Assembly (NCBI GenBank): GCA_008012115.1
Contig: SSEB01000020.1
Coordinates: 1 to 44,466 of the forward strand
DNA length: 44,466 nt
Reading direction: 5' to 3'
DNA from: Nevskiaceae bacterium
GTDB taxonomy: Bacteria; Pseudomonadota; Gammaproteobacteria; Nevskiales; Nevskiaceae
Shown: in pieces, positions 31,096 to 40,129 of the stretch
Position numbering within the stretch: the stretch's first letter is position 1
How the letters are laid out: each line of letters opens with the position of its first letter
Made by a program: the position numbers and the translations under genes
The notes under the pieces: model-generated
What the model was told of the DNA's origin: nothing
The model's input: the letters and a program-made list of their open reading frames with translations, nothing else
Databases searched by the model: none

Positions 31096-32040
31096 ATGAG
31101 CTACCAAACCGGCACCGCCCTGGACGTAAACGACCTACTGGACCGCTTCCGCCTGTTCCTGCAGGCGGCAGGCTGGGGCATCGACTATTGGGGCGATCGC
31201 CTCAACAACGCCGGCCAGGGCAAGGCCCTGCAGGTGAACGCTGCAGGCTTGTTCTATTCCTGGTTCAGCGATGCCACCACGACCACCAGCGGCCCGTCGA
31301 TCCAGATTGCCCAGCACACGGCATTCTCCAACGCCGGCGACACGGTGCAGCCTGGCGTGTCTCCCTATGTGCGTTCCAACCGTCTGACCGCGCCCATGCA
31401 GGCTTACCACTTCTTCGCTGGCGAATCGCCCAGCGGGAAGTACGCCTACATGGTGGTGGAGACGGACCCGGGCACCTACCGCCACCTGGGCATGGGCGTG
31501 CTGAAGAAAGTAGGCGCCTACACCGGCGGCCAGTTCGTGTTCGCTTCTAACTGGTCGGTTCAGGTGAATTCCGGCATTGACCAGCCCGATTCCGTGTACC
31601 ACGGTGTGCCCTTCGATGATGCCGGCAGCATCAGCTACTCCACCGGAAATTCAACTGTCGTTCGCGCCGACTATGACGGCATTTCACCGCGGTACCACGT
31701 TGGCGACTACAGCGCCGGGCAGCAGCTGCGTTGCGGGTGGCGAACGGACAACGCCCAGCGCGGCACCGTGCTGCTGCCGTATACAGCAGCGGCCAGCATC
31801 ATCACCGGCCGCGCGCCGCTGATCCCCCTTTGGTGCGCCGTTTCCCGCGGCAGCTCCCTTTGGTCGGATATCGGCTATCCGGTCGACATGCGCCTGGTCC
31901 GCCTGGACAACATGGAGCCTGGCCAGGATTACCCGCTCGGTACCGACACATGGCTGGTGTTCCCGCTGGCCAGGAAGAACGGCGCCGCCGGCACGGTCAA
32001 TTCGGGCGTGTACGGCTACGCCTACCGGCGCGAGGGCTGA
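31096..32040 (+). CDS. Minor tail protein
   Basis: The protein has 314 residues. Starts SYQTGTALDVNDLLDRFRLF and includes AAGWGIDYWGDRLNN and ETDPGTYRHLGMGVLKK; these features recur in tail proteins of Mu-like siphophages located between the discoidin protein and the tail-tip proteins. No enzyme motif is seen. Likely tail-tip or baseplate component; assignment rests on order. Confidence 0.7.
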   Translation: MSYQTGTALDVNDLLDRFRLFLQAAGWGIDYWGDRLNNAGQGKALQVNAAGLFYSWFSDATTTTSGPSIQIAQHTAFSNAGDTVQPGVSPYVRSNRLTAPMQAYHFFAGESPSGKYAYMVVETDPGTYRHLGMGVLKKVGAYTGGQFVFASNWSVQVNSGIDQPDSVYHGVPFDDAGSISYSTGNSTVVRADYDGISPRYHVGDYSAGQQLRCGWRTDNAQRGTVLLPYTAAASIITGRAPLIPLWCAVSRGSSLWSDIGYPVDMRLVRLDNMEPGQDYPLGTDTWLVFPLARKNGAAGTVNSGVYGYAYRREG

Positions 32041-32042
32041 CC

Positions 32043-33743
32043 ATGTCCTGGGCATTGTGGGCACCGGATCCGCCGAACCCGCTTTCGTGGCAGGTAGGCA
32101 CGCCGTGGAATGGGCGGGACGCCAGCGTGGCGCGCATGGCTGGCCGCGGCAGTGGCGTGCTTACCCCGCTTGGCCAGTCGCCGATCGCGCCGCCGCAGAC
32201 GGCGCTGCAGGGCGCTTTCCAGCCGGTGTTCGACCTGGATTTCTACAACCGCCTGCACCTGTCGATCACCACGATGGCCCTGGGCAACGTGGTGGGCGAG
32301 CAGCAGCGCACCGTGTCGGTGTGGAACGCCTTTAGCTACGGCGTGCGCCTGGACAGCCTGGTGCTGGCCAACGGCGAGGGCATCGAGCTGGTGGGCCAGG
32401 GATCGCCGCCGCTGGCGTTCGGCCCCCTGCAGGAACGTTCCTGGTCGGTGCGCGTGTCGCCCGAGGGGCCGCCGACGATCGATGCGACCGTGTCGTGGAG
32501 CTTCGACACCGGAACCACCCTGGTGATGCACATCACCGGTAACCGCGTGAGCCCGTGGACCTGGCGCCCCGATTGGGGCCGCGGCATCGGCGAGTCGCTG
32601 GAATGGCTCACCGACGTGATGGAAGCCGAGGAGGGCGACGAACAGCGCGTGGCCAGGCGCCTGACGCCGCGGCAAACCTGGGATTTCACCGCCACCGCCA
32701 CCGACGTGGAGCGACAGGCGATGGAGGCCGCCTTGCTGGGCTGGACTGCGCGCGCCTGGGCCCTGCCGCTGTGGCCACATGGTGCCGACCTGCAGGCCAC
32801 TGCAGCCGCCGGCGATCGCCTCCTGCAGCTGCCGCCAACGATCGGGCGCGAGTTCGTCGCCGGCGGCCTGGCCATGCTGCTGGGCGAGGACGCCTTTACC
32901 AGCGAAGTGGTGGAAATCGACCAGGTTCTGGACAGCGGCCTGCAGGTCAAGCGTGACCTGGCCAGGAGCTGGCCGGCTGGTAGCGTGGTGTATCCGGCGA
33001 AGTCGGCCCGCATCACCGACGCCGGCGTGGTCCGGTTTACCGGATCCTGCAGCGACGTGTCGGTGACGTTCCAGGTAGCCGCGGCCAACCCCTATCCGGC
33101 GATCGACCCGGCCACCATGCCGCAACACCGCGGCCTGCCGGTGCTGGAGGATCGGCCGGACTGGTCCAACGCCCCGCAGCTGTCGCCCGAGCGGCGCCTG
33201 GCCATCACCGACAACAACGACGGCGTGCCGCGCTGGGTCGACCGATCCGGCTACCCGACCATGCGCCAGACGCTCCGCTACGCGCCGCTGGGGCGCGCGC
33301 AGATCGACAGGCTACGTCGCATCCAGTACTACCTGGCCGGGCAGCAGCGGCCGCTGTGGGTGCCTTCCTACGCCAACGACATGGACCTGCAGGTGCTGGC
33401 CGCCCCGGGCGCAACGAACATCGACGTTGCATTCATGGGTTACACCGCCTACCTGCGCGGCCTGGTCGGCCGAACGGATATCCGCATCGAGACGTCGTCC
33501 GGCATCCAGTATCGCCAGATCACCGGCAGCACCGACCTGGGCAACGGCCGCGAGCGCATCGGCCTGGCTGCGCCGCTGCAGCTGCTGCTGGATCCGGCCG
33601 CCGGTGTGCAAATCAGCTTCCTGTCGGTGATGCGCGGGAGTAGCGATCGGATCGAATGGGCGTGGTGGTCCGGTGACATGGGCGGCGACAATGCGCATGC
33701 CGATTCACCCATGCCGATGAGGACTTACCGCCATGAGTTTTGA
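32043..33743 (+). CDS. Minor tail / distal tail protein
   Basis: The protein has 566 residues from ATG 32043 (2 nt after the previous stop), preferred over an in-frame codon at 31731 lying inside the previous gene. N-terminal LSITTMALGNVVGEQQRTVS, VSVWNAF and a central QTWDFTATATDVERQAMEAA stretch are beta-rich tail-tip features. The C-terminus ends SDRIEWAWWSGDMGG. Position corresponds to distal tail proteins preceding the hub (BR0599-like) protein. No enzymatic domain seen. Confidence 0.7.
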   Translation: MSWALWAPDPPNPLSWQVGTPWNGRDASVARMAGRGSGVLTPLGQSPIAPPQTALQGAFQPVFDLDFYNRLHLSITTMALGNVVGEQQRTVSVWNAFSYGVRLDSLVLANGEGIELVGQGSPPLAFGPLQERSWSVRVSPEGPPTIDATVSWSFDTGTTLVMHITGNRVSPWTWRPDWGRGIGESLEWLTDVMEAEEGDEQRVARRLTPRQTWDFTATATDVERQAMEAALLGWTARAWALPLWPHGADLQATAAAGDRLLQLPPTIGREFVAGGLAMLLGEDAFTSEVVEIDQVLDSGLQVKRDLARSWPAGSVVYPAKSARITDAGVVRFTGSCSDVSVTFQVAAANPYPAIDPATMPQHRGLPVLEDRPDWSNAPQLSPERRLAITDNNDGVPRWVDRSGYPTMRQTLRYAPLGRAQIDRLRRIQYYLAGQQRPLWVPSYANDMDLQVLAAPGATNIDVAFMGYTAYLRGLVGRTDIRIETSSGIQYRQITGSTDLGNGRERIGLAAPLQLLLDPAAGVQISFLSVMRGSSDRIEWAWWSGDMGGDNAHADSPMPMRTYRHEF

Positions 33744-34557
33744 TTCCCTGGAGCGCAGCCAGTACCAGGGCCGCAAGGTCTACACCTACACCTGGGCGCG
33801 CGGTGGCAACGTGTACCGCTACACCAACGCCGACCAGGATTTGGTCCTGCAGTTCCAGACCTACAAGGCCAGCGGCACGATGCGACACGGCCCCATCGAG
33901 CAGGGCGGCGACCCGATCCGGTCGCCGATCGACGTCACGATGGAATCCGACAATCCCGTGGCCCAGCTGTTCCGGTCCACGCCGCCGATCGACACGGTGC
34001 TGCTGACCATCCGCGAGGTGCAGATGGATGACCCCACCGACCGCCGGGCAGTGTGGCAGGGCCGCGTCACCAGCGTGGCGTGGGACATGGAGACGCGCGA
34101 GGCGGTGCTAACCCACGAACCGACCTACACCAGCCTGCAGCGCATGGGGCTGCGCCGCGCCTACCAGCGCCTGTGTCCGCTGCTGACCGGCGGCCGCCGC
34201 TGCGGCATCAACCTGGAGGCCTTCGCCATCGAGGTGATCGCCCAGGAGGTGCAGGGCCTGCAGCTGACGGTGTCCAGCGTTGCCGGCCGCGCAGATGGGT
34301 GGTTCATGGGTGGATTCATCGTCTACGAAATCACGCCGGGCGTGATCGATCGGCGCCCGATCCGTGAGCATGTGGGCACACGCTTCACGCTGACCAACTT
34401 CCCCCTGGGCCTGGTCGCCGGCATGACGCTGAAGGCCTACCCAGGCGACGACCACACGCTGGTGACCTGCGCCACGAAGTTCAACAACGATGCGAACTAT
34501 GGCGGGTTCCCCTACTTCCCCGATAAAAACCCGTTCGGCGGCTCGCCGGTTTACTGA
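33733..34557 (+). CDS. Tail-tip hub protein, DUF2163/BR0599-like
   Basis: The protein has 274 residues. RKVYTYTWARGGNVYRYTNA, DPIRSPIDVTMESDNPVAQL, TVLLTIREVQ, CPLLTGGRRCGINLEAFAIE and C-terminal LVTCATKFNNDANYGGFPYF match the phage BR0599/DUF2163 family, including the three-cysteine arrangement (CPLL, RRCG, VTCATKF). These proteins form part of the tail-tip ring in siphophages and gene transfer agents. It overlaps the upstream gene by 11 nt. Confidence 0.85.
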   Translation: MSFDSLERSQYQGRKVYTYTWARGGNVYRYTNADQDLVLQFQTYKASGTMRHGPIEQGGDPIRSPIDVTMESDNPVAQLFRSTPPIDTVLLTIREVQMDDPTDRRAVWQGRVTSVAWDMETREAVLTHEPTYTSLQRMGLRRAYQRLCPLLTGGRRCGINLEAFAIEVIAQEVQGLQLTVSSVAGRADGWFMGGFIVYEITPGVIDRRPIREHVGTRFTLTNFPLGLVAGMTLKAYPGDDHTLVTCATKFNNDANYGGFPYFPDKNPFGGSPVY

Positions 34558-34565
34558 GGCCTGAC

Positions 34566-34799
34566 ATGTACGTCCAGATTGTGATCCTGATCGTGGCGCT
34601 AATCATCGGTTACGCGATGGCACCAAAGCCGCCGATTCCCAAGCCGCCGTCGTTGAGCGACTTCGACGTGCCGACTGCCGAGGAGGGCCGCGCGATCCCC
34701 TGGTGTTTCGGTGAAGGCTGGCTTACCGGGTACAACGTGCTTTGGTATGGCGACCTGGCCACGCTGGCCATCAAAAAGAGTTCCGGGGGCAAGAAGTGA
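34566..34799 (+). CDS. Small membrane-associated tail protein
   Basis: The protein has 77 residues with an N-terminal hydrophobic segment (VQIVILIVALIIGYAM) followed by PKPPIPKPPS and a C-terminal domain (RAIPWCFGEGWLTGYNVLWY). Such small proteins stand between BR0599-like and tail fibre hub genes in D3112-like phages. It may be a tail-tip assembly or injection protein. Stop overlaps the next GTG. Confidence 0.7.
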   Translation: MYVQIVILIVALIIGYAMAPKPPIPKPPSLSDFDVPTAEEGRAIPWCFGEGWLTGYNVLWYGDLATLAIKKSSGGKK

Positions 34800-35005
34800 C
34801 GCACGACGTTGTGACGATCGCGGACGTTCGCGCCAGGCGCTGGTGTGTCAGCGGCGCGCGCGAGTTTTGCCGCGCGCATCAACTGGATTGGCAGCAGTTC
34901 GTGCGCGAGGGCTTGCCCTGCAGCGTGATGCTGGCCACCGGCAACGACATGGCCAGGCAACTGGTGGAAGACGTCCGCAAGAGGAGCGCCAGCGATGGGC
35001 GGTAA
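34796..35005 (+). CDS. Small hypothetical tail-region protein
   Basis: The protein has 69 residues from a GTG overlapping the previous stop by 4 nt. VTIADVRARRWCVSGAREFC and a helical rest (MLATGNDMARQLVEDVRKRS) suggest a small assembly protein. It overlaps the central tail protein start by 11 nt. It has the same position as small genes in related tail modules. Confidence 0.65.
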   Translation: MTHDVVTIADVRARRWCVSGAREFCRAHQLDWQQFVREGLPCSVMLATGNDMARQLVEDVRKRSASDGR

Positions 35006-37358
35006 GAGCAAAAAGCAGACCATTGGCTACTGGTACTTGATGGGCCTGCACATGGGCATCTGTAAGGGCCCGATCGACATGCTGATTTCGATCATGGGCG
35101 GCGAGCGCATCGCCTGGTCGGGAAAGGTCACCGGTAACCAGCGCATCCGCATCGATGCGTCCCAGCTGTGGGGTGGCGATGAAAAGGAGGGCGGCATCGA
35201 TGGCCAGCTGGACGTGATGATGGGCGGCCCTACGCAGCAGCCCAACGACTACCTGGCCAGCGTGCAAGGCGGCACCTACAACCCCGCCTATAGGGGCATC
35301 TTCAGCACCGTTTTTCGCCAGGGGAAGGTCGGCGCCATCACGCCGTACCTGAAGGCCTGGGCCTACCGGATCCGCAGGACCAAGGCCGGATGGGAAACCG
35401 GCGTGTGCTGGTACCCGGAAAAGGCAGAGGTAGACGTGGGCCCGGCGCCCGACCTGCAGCCGCAGGGGCGTGCTACGCGCGCCTTCAAGTTCCTGGGCGC
35501 TGAGGTGAAGGTGGACCTTCCGCGCGTGGACGTGCCCACGCGGATCCTGTGCGCCAACCCGGCCCACGTCATCTACGAAATCCTGACCGACACAGAGGAC
35601 GGGATGAGCCACCCGCCCGGCAATCTGAACGATGCGAGTTTCCGGGCAGCGGCCGACCTGTTCCACGCCGAGGGCCTGGGCCTGTGGGTGAAGTGGGTGC
35701 AGTCGGACAAGATCCAGGACACGCTCCAGCAGGTGCTGGACCACTGCAACGCCATGCTGATCCAGGATCCTGAAAACCTGCAGTGGCGCATCATCCCCAT
35801 GCGTGGGGATTACGAGCTGGACCAGCTGGTGCACTTCGGGCCGCGCGCCCAGGGCTACGACGTCGACTGTGTGCTGGAGAACCTGGAGCGCGTCACCGCA
35901 GAGGAAACCGTCAATGAGGTGACCGTCACCTGGAACGATTCGGCCAACAACGCCGAGCGCGGCATCACCGTGGCCAACCTGGCCGCGATCCAGGCAACCG
36001 GCGGCGTCATCAACCAGACCAAGGCCTACGCCTGCTGTCCCACCGAGGCGATCGCCGCGCGCCTGGCCCAGCGCGACGTTGACGTGCTGTCGGCGATGCT
36101 GGCGCGCGTCCGGCTGCGCACGAACCGCAAGGCCTACAAGGTGGTGCCTGGCCAGGTCATCCGCCTGTCCTGGCCAGAGGAGGGCATCTTGAACATGCCC
36201 GTTCGCGTGCTGAAGGTGACCGACAACAGCCAGGACGGCGACGGGATCACGATCGAGGGCACAGAGGACGTGTTCAAGTTCGGCCTTACGTCCTACGTCA
36301 AGCCGCAGCCGCCGGGCTGGGTCGACCCGAACGGCGCCGTTCAGCCGCCGGCGTTCGTCCAGGCTTTCGAGGTTCCGTTCCGCGACCTGGTGCAGGCGCT
36401 GGGGCTGGACGCGGCAAAGCAGCTGGACCCTATGGTGGGCTTCTTCGGCATGTGCGCCAGCAAGCCGCCTGGCTTCGCGGTCAACTTCAACGCCTTTGTG
36501 CGGCAGGGCGCCGACTGGCTCGACGCCGGCGCCGGCGACCTGACGCCGACCGCCACGCTGTCGGCGCCCGCTGGGCGGCAGGAAACCGTCCTGAAGATCA
36601 CCAACAAGCTGGGCCAGTGGGATTACCTGGAAATCGGAAGCACGGCCTGGCTGGGCACCCACCCCGATGCCGAGTGCGTGCGCATCGATGGCATGAGCCA
36701 GGACGGCACCCAGCTGACCGTGGCCCGCGGTTGCCTGGACACACTGCCCCAGGATTGGGGTACCGGCGTGCGGCTGTGGGCCTACGACAACGACAGTGTG
36801 CTGTCGCAGACGCAGTACGCGATCGGCGAGCAGATCACAGCGCGCGCTGTGACCAACTCCAGCACCGGCGGCCTGCCCATCGATGTGGCTCCCCAGGCGT
36901 CCGTCACGATCGCCGGGCGCCAGGCACTGCCCTACCCCCCGGCGCGCATGCGGATGGCCGGCGCTGACGATCCTGGGGCCATCACCGGCACTTTCACCGT
37001 CACATGGCGACACCGCGACCGCGTGCTGCAGTCTGACCAGGTCATCGGCCAGGAGGACGCCGGCGCCGGCCCGGATCCGCTGACCCGCTACGGGCTGCGG
37101 TTCATCGACAGCACCGGCGCCGATATCGTCGCCCGCGGCGATATCGCCGGCACCCAGGCCACCGTCACCCTGGTGGTGGCTGGTCGCGTCGACATGGAGC
37201 TGTGGGCGATCAACGATGACGGCACGTCGTGGCAGCGCTGGCGGCGCAGTTTCATTTTCACGCCCGAGCCTGGCCCGACGCAGAATGTGATCGAGGCGCC
37301 GACCTGGAAGCGGCCCGAAACCATCATTGACGGCGGCGAGGTAACCCCGAATGGCTGA
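34995..37358 (+). CDS. Central tail-tip/fibre hub protein (J-like)
   Basis: The 787-residue protein opens with KKQTIGYWYLMGLHMGICKG, a start typical of phage tail proteins. It has a domain around residues 185-330 (ILCANPAHVIYEILTDTEDG, LQQVLDHCNAMLIQDPENLQ) shared with J-like and GTA tail-tip proteins. Later parts (VTVTWNDSANNAERGITVAN, VPGQVIRLSWPEEG, EGTEDVFKF) continue the hub; the C-terminus contains Ig-like strands. It should form the tip that contacts the cell envelope. Confidence 0.8.
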   Translation: MGGKSKKQTIGYWYLMGLHMGICKGPIDMLISIMGGERIAWSGKVTGNQRIRIDASQLWGGDEKEGGIDGQLDVMMGGPTQQPNDYLASVQGGTYNPAYRGIFSTVFRQGKVGAITPYLKAWAYRIRRTKAGWETGVCWYPEKAEVDVGPAPDLQPQGRATRAFKFLGAEVKVDLPRVDVPTRILCANPAHVIYEILTDTEDGMSHPPGNLNDASFRAAADLFHAEGLGLWVKWVQSDKIQDTLQQVLDHCNAMLIQDPENLQWRIIPMRGDYELDQLVHFGPRAQGYDVDCVLENLERVTAEETVNEVTVTWNDSANNAERGITVANLAAIQATGGVINQTKAYACCPTEAIAARLAQRDVDVLSAMLARVRLRTNRKAYKVVPGQVIRLSWPEEGILNMPVRVLKVTDNSQDGDGITIEGTEDVFKFGLTSYVKPQPPGWVDPNGAVQPPAFVQAFEVPFRDLVQALGLDAAKQLDPMVGFFGMCASKPPGFAVNFNAFVRQGADWLDAGAGDLTPTATLSAPAGRQETVLKITNKLGQWDYLEIGSTAWLGTHPDAECVRIDGMSQDGTQLTVARGCLDTLPQDWGTGVRLWAYDNDSVLSQTQYAIGEQITARAVTNSSTGGLPIDVAPQASVTIAGRQALPYPPARMRMAGADDPGAITGTFTVTWRHRDRVLQSDQVIGQEDAGAGPDPLTRYGLRFIDSTGADIVARGDIAGTQATVTLVVAGRVDMELWAINDDGTSWQRWRRSFIFTPEPGPTQNVIEAPTWKRPETIIDGGEVTPNG

Positions 37359-38178
37359 CACCGTCATCCACTACCGATTCCTGGTTCGCGGCGGTACCGC
37401 CGCTGACCTGGCTGTGGTGAACGAAATCCCGATGGCCCGTGAGCTGGTGGTGGAGGTCGACACCAAGCGCATGAAGCTGGGCGACGGCATCAAGCGGTAC
37501 AACGATCTTTCCTACATCAGCGGCGCGGCCATCATCACGCTTTCGGCGCCGCCGACCGCGGCGACCGGCAATGATGGGGAGTACGCCATCTGGCCGAACA
37601 ACGGTAATCCGATCCTGTACGGGCCCAAGGTCAATGGGGCTTGGCCAGCCGGCGTCTCGCTGAAGGGGCCGCAGGGCGAGCGTGGGCCTGCCGGCTCAAC
37701 CGGCCCGCGGGGGCCGGATGGCTTGTCCGCCTACCAGGTCGCCGTGGCCAACGGGTTCCCGGGCACGCAAGCACAGTGGCTCGCCAGCCTGAAGGGCGAC
37801 AAGGGCGACCGCGGCGAGCAGGGCCCGCCAGGCATTTCCGCCGATCGCCGCGTGCAGGTGATCCCCAACAGCGGCACCGGCACCGTGGCGTGCGATTGGG
37901 ACGCATACGACGAAATCCGGGTGACGGTGACCACCGACACCACTTTCACTTTCACCGGTGCGCGGAATGGTCAGGGCTGCATGCTGAAAATCCGGCAGGA
38001 CAGTGCCGGCGGCCACACCATCGCGCTGCCGGTCCTGGTAATGCGGTTCAATCTGAATATCCCGTCGTACAACCCGAGCCTGGGCGCCAACGTATCCGAC
38101 CTGCTGGGCTTCCGATACGATGGCACCGATTCGCGCTATGACCTGATCGCGCTGACGCGAGGTATCCCTGGAACGTGA
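37351..38178 (+). CDS. Tail fibre protein with Mtd-N-like domain and collagen-like repeats
   Basis: The protein has 275 residues. Residues 1-56 (HYRFLVRGGTAADLAVVNEI, MKLGDGIKRYNDLSYI) resemble the N-terminal attachment domain of phage tropism proteins and fibres. Two collagen-like Gly-X-Y runs follow: GPQGERGPAGSTGPRGPDG (106-124) and GDKGDRGEQGPPG (149-161), which would trimerise the shaft. A C-terminal beta domain (DEIRVTVTTDTTFTFTGARN) ends the fibre. ATG overlaps the upstream gene by 8 nt. No reverse transcriptase accompanies it. Confidence 0.8.
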   Translation: MADTVIHYRFLVRGGTAADLAVVNEIPMARELVVEVDTKRMKLGDGIKRYNDLSYISGAAIITLSAPPTAATGNDGEYAIWPNNGNPILYGPKVNGAWPAGVSLKGPQGERGPAGSTGPRGPDGLSAYQVAVANGFPGTQAQWLASLKGDKGDRGEQGPPGISADRRVQVIPNSGTGTVACDWDAYDEIRVTVTTDTTFTFTGARNGQGCMLKIRQDSAGGHTIALPVLVMRFNLNIPSYNPSLGANVSDLLGFRYDGTDSRYDLIALTRGIPGT

Positions 38179-38342
38179 GCGAGTACACACCACCACTGCC
38201 CGATGCGGCTGACCTGGTTTTCAGGGGAAAACCCTACGTCTCTCCGCTTCCCGATGCTGCGGACCTGATTTTCGGTGCCGAAGATGACGACGCCGGTGAC
38301 CTGATCCTGCAGACCAATTTCCTAATCTTCATCCCCATGTGA
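38175..38342 (+). CDS. 55-residue protein with duplicated PLPDAADL motif
   Basis: GTG at 38175 overlaps the fibre stop by 4 nt (GTGA). The ORF encodes PPLPDAADLVFRGKPYVS then PLPDAADLIF, a tandem repeat, and ends NFLIFIPM. Repeats of the type P-x-P/G-x-A-x-x-L-x-F occur in phage tail-tip and fibre proteins. It fits the gap before the next gene and is 8 bp from it. Role probably in fibre assembly or attachment (inference). Confidence 0.6.
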   Translation: MSEYTPPLPDAADLVFRGKPYVSPLPDAADLIFGAEDDDAGDLILQTNFLIFIPM

Positions 38343-38349
38343 GGCAACC

Positions 38350-39309
38350 ATGACCGTTCGCTTTTTTTCATCCGCCGACGTTGGCGCACCTGCAGTTCGT
38401 GGGAACACTGCCGGCGACATGATTAATGTTTTCGACAAGTGCCTGGTATCCGGCTACGGCAGCAAATTGCCGGCAGGGTGGACCAAGCCTTTCACCGGCA
38501 CCAACGTGGCAGTTTTCAAGACGGGCGCGGGATCCAGGGGGATGCACCTGCGCATGAGTGAGCCAGTTTCGTCTGGCGCCTATGCAAAAGCAGACGTTGC
38601 TGGCTTTGAATCGATGAGCGACGTCAACACCGGAACGGGTCGCTTCCCTTCAGCCGCGACCCTCCCTGACGGTGTGTATTGGTACAAGAAGTATTCCGGT
38701 TCAGCCGATACCGATGCACGGCAGTGGTGGCTGGTAGCAAGTGAATCGTTCGTTATCTTTATGATTCAGACCTACCCAAGCCAGTTTGTAGGAAATCCTG
38801 GTTACTACTCTGAAATGTATTGTTTCGGTGACCTGGAAAACACGGGTCCGAACGACGCTTATGCAACGATCATCCAGGGAAGCACATCGAGCAGTGGCAA
38901 CAGCTCGGGGGATTCTCCGATGAATTCGGCATCCCTTGGCAATACGCAGTCCGGGCTTTACATGCCACGCTCCTACACCGGCATTGGCGGTTCATTCCAG
39001 GCTGGATGGATGCACGACTCCAGCAAGGCGGGCTCCACTTCATGGGGTTCTTCAAGCTCCTACCTGCAGTATCCGCATGGTCCCGATGGGGCGCTTTTGC
39101 TTTCGCCAATATGGGTTGGCGAGCCTGGCGGAACCAACGGCAGCAACTTGCGCGGAACCGTTCCTGGCATGTGGGGACCGATGCAGCGCGGACTATCTCG
39201 CCTTGATATGTTCGATGGTCAGGGGCAGATGGCCGGCAAAAAGTTCATGGTTTGGGCTCACTACAACACGCGAGCCTGCATCGAAATTAGCGATACCTGG
39301 GGTTCGTGA
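38350..39309 (+). CDS. Putative receptor-binding virion protein
   Basis: The protein has 319 residues and is rich in Ser, Gly, Tyr and Trp (TSSSGNSSGDSPMNSASLGN). It starts TVRFFSSADVGAPAVRGNTA, resembling fibre-associated proteins of Mu-like siphophages. It is visibly less GC-rich than the rest of the genome, with more A/T at third positions, suggesting recent exchange. Location after the fibre and low GC suggest host-recognition function; no enzyme or lectin domain was identified. Confidence 0.6.
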   Translation: MTVRFFSSADVGAPAVRGNTAGDMINVFDKCLVSGYGSKLPAGWTKPFTGTNVAVFKTGAGSRGMHLRMSEPVSSGAYAKADVAGFESMSDVNTGTGRFPSAATLPDGVYWYKKYSGSADTDARQWWLVASESFVIFMIQTYPSQFVGNPGYYSEMYCFGDLENTGPNDAYATIIQGSTSSSGNSSGDSPMNSASLGNTQSGLYMPRSYTGIGGSFQAGWMHDSSKAGSTSWGSSSSYLQYPHGPDGALLLSPIWVGEPGGTNGSNLRGTVPGMWGPMQRGLSRLDMFDGQGQMAGKKFMVWAHYNTRACIEISDTWGS

Positions 39310-39803
39310 TGGCCGATCTTGGCGCCATAGCAAAGCTGGCACCTGGCGACAGGATCCCACTGGTTTCCGCTCGCTTTGATGGCCCTGGGCAGATCCCGGC
39401 CAAGGTTCCTTCATCTGGCGCCCCATCAGCTTTTGCCCCGCGTTTTTCGCCGGTGGGCCGCATCGAATCGGTGGAATATTCAAAGAGGTTGGTTCTTACG
39501 CCGCCATACTGGGGATCAAGACCAATCGGGACGCTTCCCGTGCCTGATTTCAAGATCGAGGGTCACGTATACCAGCGCGATGATGAGGGGAACGACACCC
39601 CGATTTACCTTTGCCGCGTGCGTCTCCACTACCGGATAAGCGGTGTAGCAATCGCCACAACAAAGACCGACGCGAACGGCTTCTATCGCTTTGAGGACTT
39701 GATGCCTGACGCCGCGTCCTACTACGTGGTGGCGTTCGACCCGGACGGCGGCGTGAACCAAAACGCCGTGATCCTCGACAAGCTGTCGACGGTGCCGGCA
39801 TAG
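39309..39803 (+). CDS. Virion protein with carboxypeptidase-regulatory-like domain
   Basis: The protein has 164 residues from ATG 39309 (GTG at 39306 also possible, both overlapping the previous stop). C-terminal half: DFKIEGHVYQRDDEGNDTPI, YLCRVRLHYR, ATTKTDANGFYRFEDLMPD and YYVVAFDPDG form a transthyretin-like/CNA-B-like beta sandwich (about residues 77-150). Such domains extend tail fibres and may bind surfaces. Its stop codon lies in the loop of a hairpin. Last rightward gene of the late region. Confidence 0.7.
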   Translation: MADLGAIAKLAPGDRIPLVSARFDGPGQIPAKVPSSGAPSAFAPRFSPVGRIESVEYSKRLVLTPPYWGSRPIGTLPVPDFKIEGHVYQRDDEGNDTPIYLCRVRLHYRISGVAIATTKTDANGFYRFEDLMPDAASYYVVAFDPDGGVNQNAVILDKLSTVPA

Positions 39804-39813
39804 CGCCGGCACC
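39791..39813. terminator. Hairpin at convergent gene ends
   Basis: GGTGCCGGC (39791-39799) pairs with GCCGGCACC (39805-39813); the loop ATAGC contains the TAG stop of the rightward gene. It lies between convergent operons. No T run on either side, so it may act as a bidirectional attenuator or RNA end protector rather than a classical terminator. Confidence 0.5.
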
Positions 39814-39820
39814 GCTGCAG

Positions 39821-40129
39821 TTACCGATCGCCGAGGCGGCGAGCGCGCCGCGCTCGGTACAGCACCCAGGCCAGGCCGGCCAAGCTGGCCAGGTTGGGGG
39901 CAAAGGCCAGCACCAGGCTGGCCAGCATCGGCACCGGCGTGAGCCCGTGCAGATCCAGCACCAGCAGAACCGCGCCCACGATCCTGGCCAGCTCCAGCAG
40001 CCCAACGGCCGATGCCTCGACCTGCTGCCGCATCAGCAGCCGGCGCTGGTGGCGCTGCAGCTCCTGCTGCACTCGCCTGGCTTCCGCGGCCGGGTTCCGC
40101 GGCGGCATCCCGGGGCCGTAGGCGCTCAC
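39821..40129 (-). CDS. Membrane protein at the end of the leftward early operon
   Basis: The protein has 102 residues from a GTG at 40129 overlapping the upstream stop (GTGA); GTG 40132 adds one residue. A charged helical N-terminus (RRVQQELQRHQRRLLMRQQV) precedes two hydrophobic segments (about LLELARIVGAVLLVLDLHGL and LAFAPNLASLAGLAWVLY). Early expression and membrane location allow superinfection exclusion or host takeover, but this is only a guess. Confidence 0.6.
   Translation of the reverse strand: MSAYGPGMPPRNPAAEARRVQQELQRHQRRLLMRQQVEASAVGLLELARIVGAVLLVLDLHGLTPVPMLASLVLAFAPNLASLAGLAWVLYRARRARRLGDR

Noticed and set aside
37351..38178. Diversity-generating retroelement target (Mtd-like fibre)
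   Set aside because: No reverse transcriptase or template repeat is present, so only the attachment domain resemblance remains.
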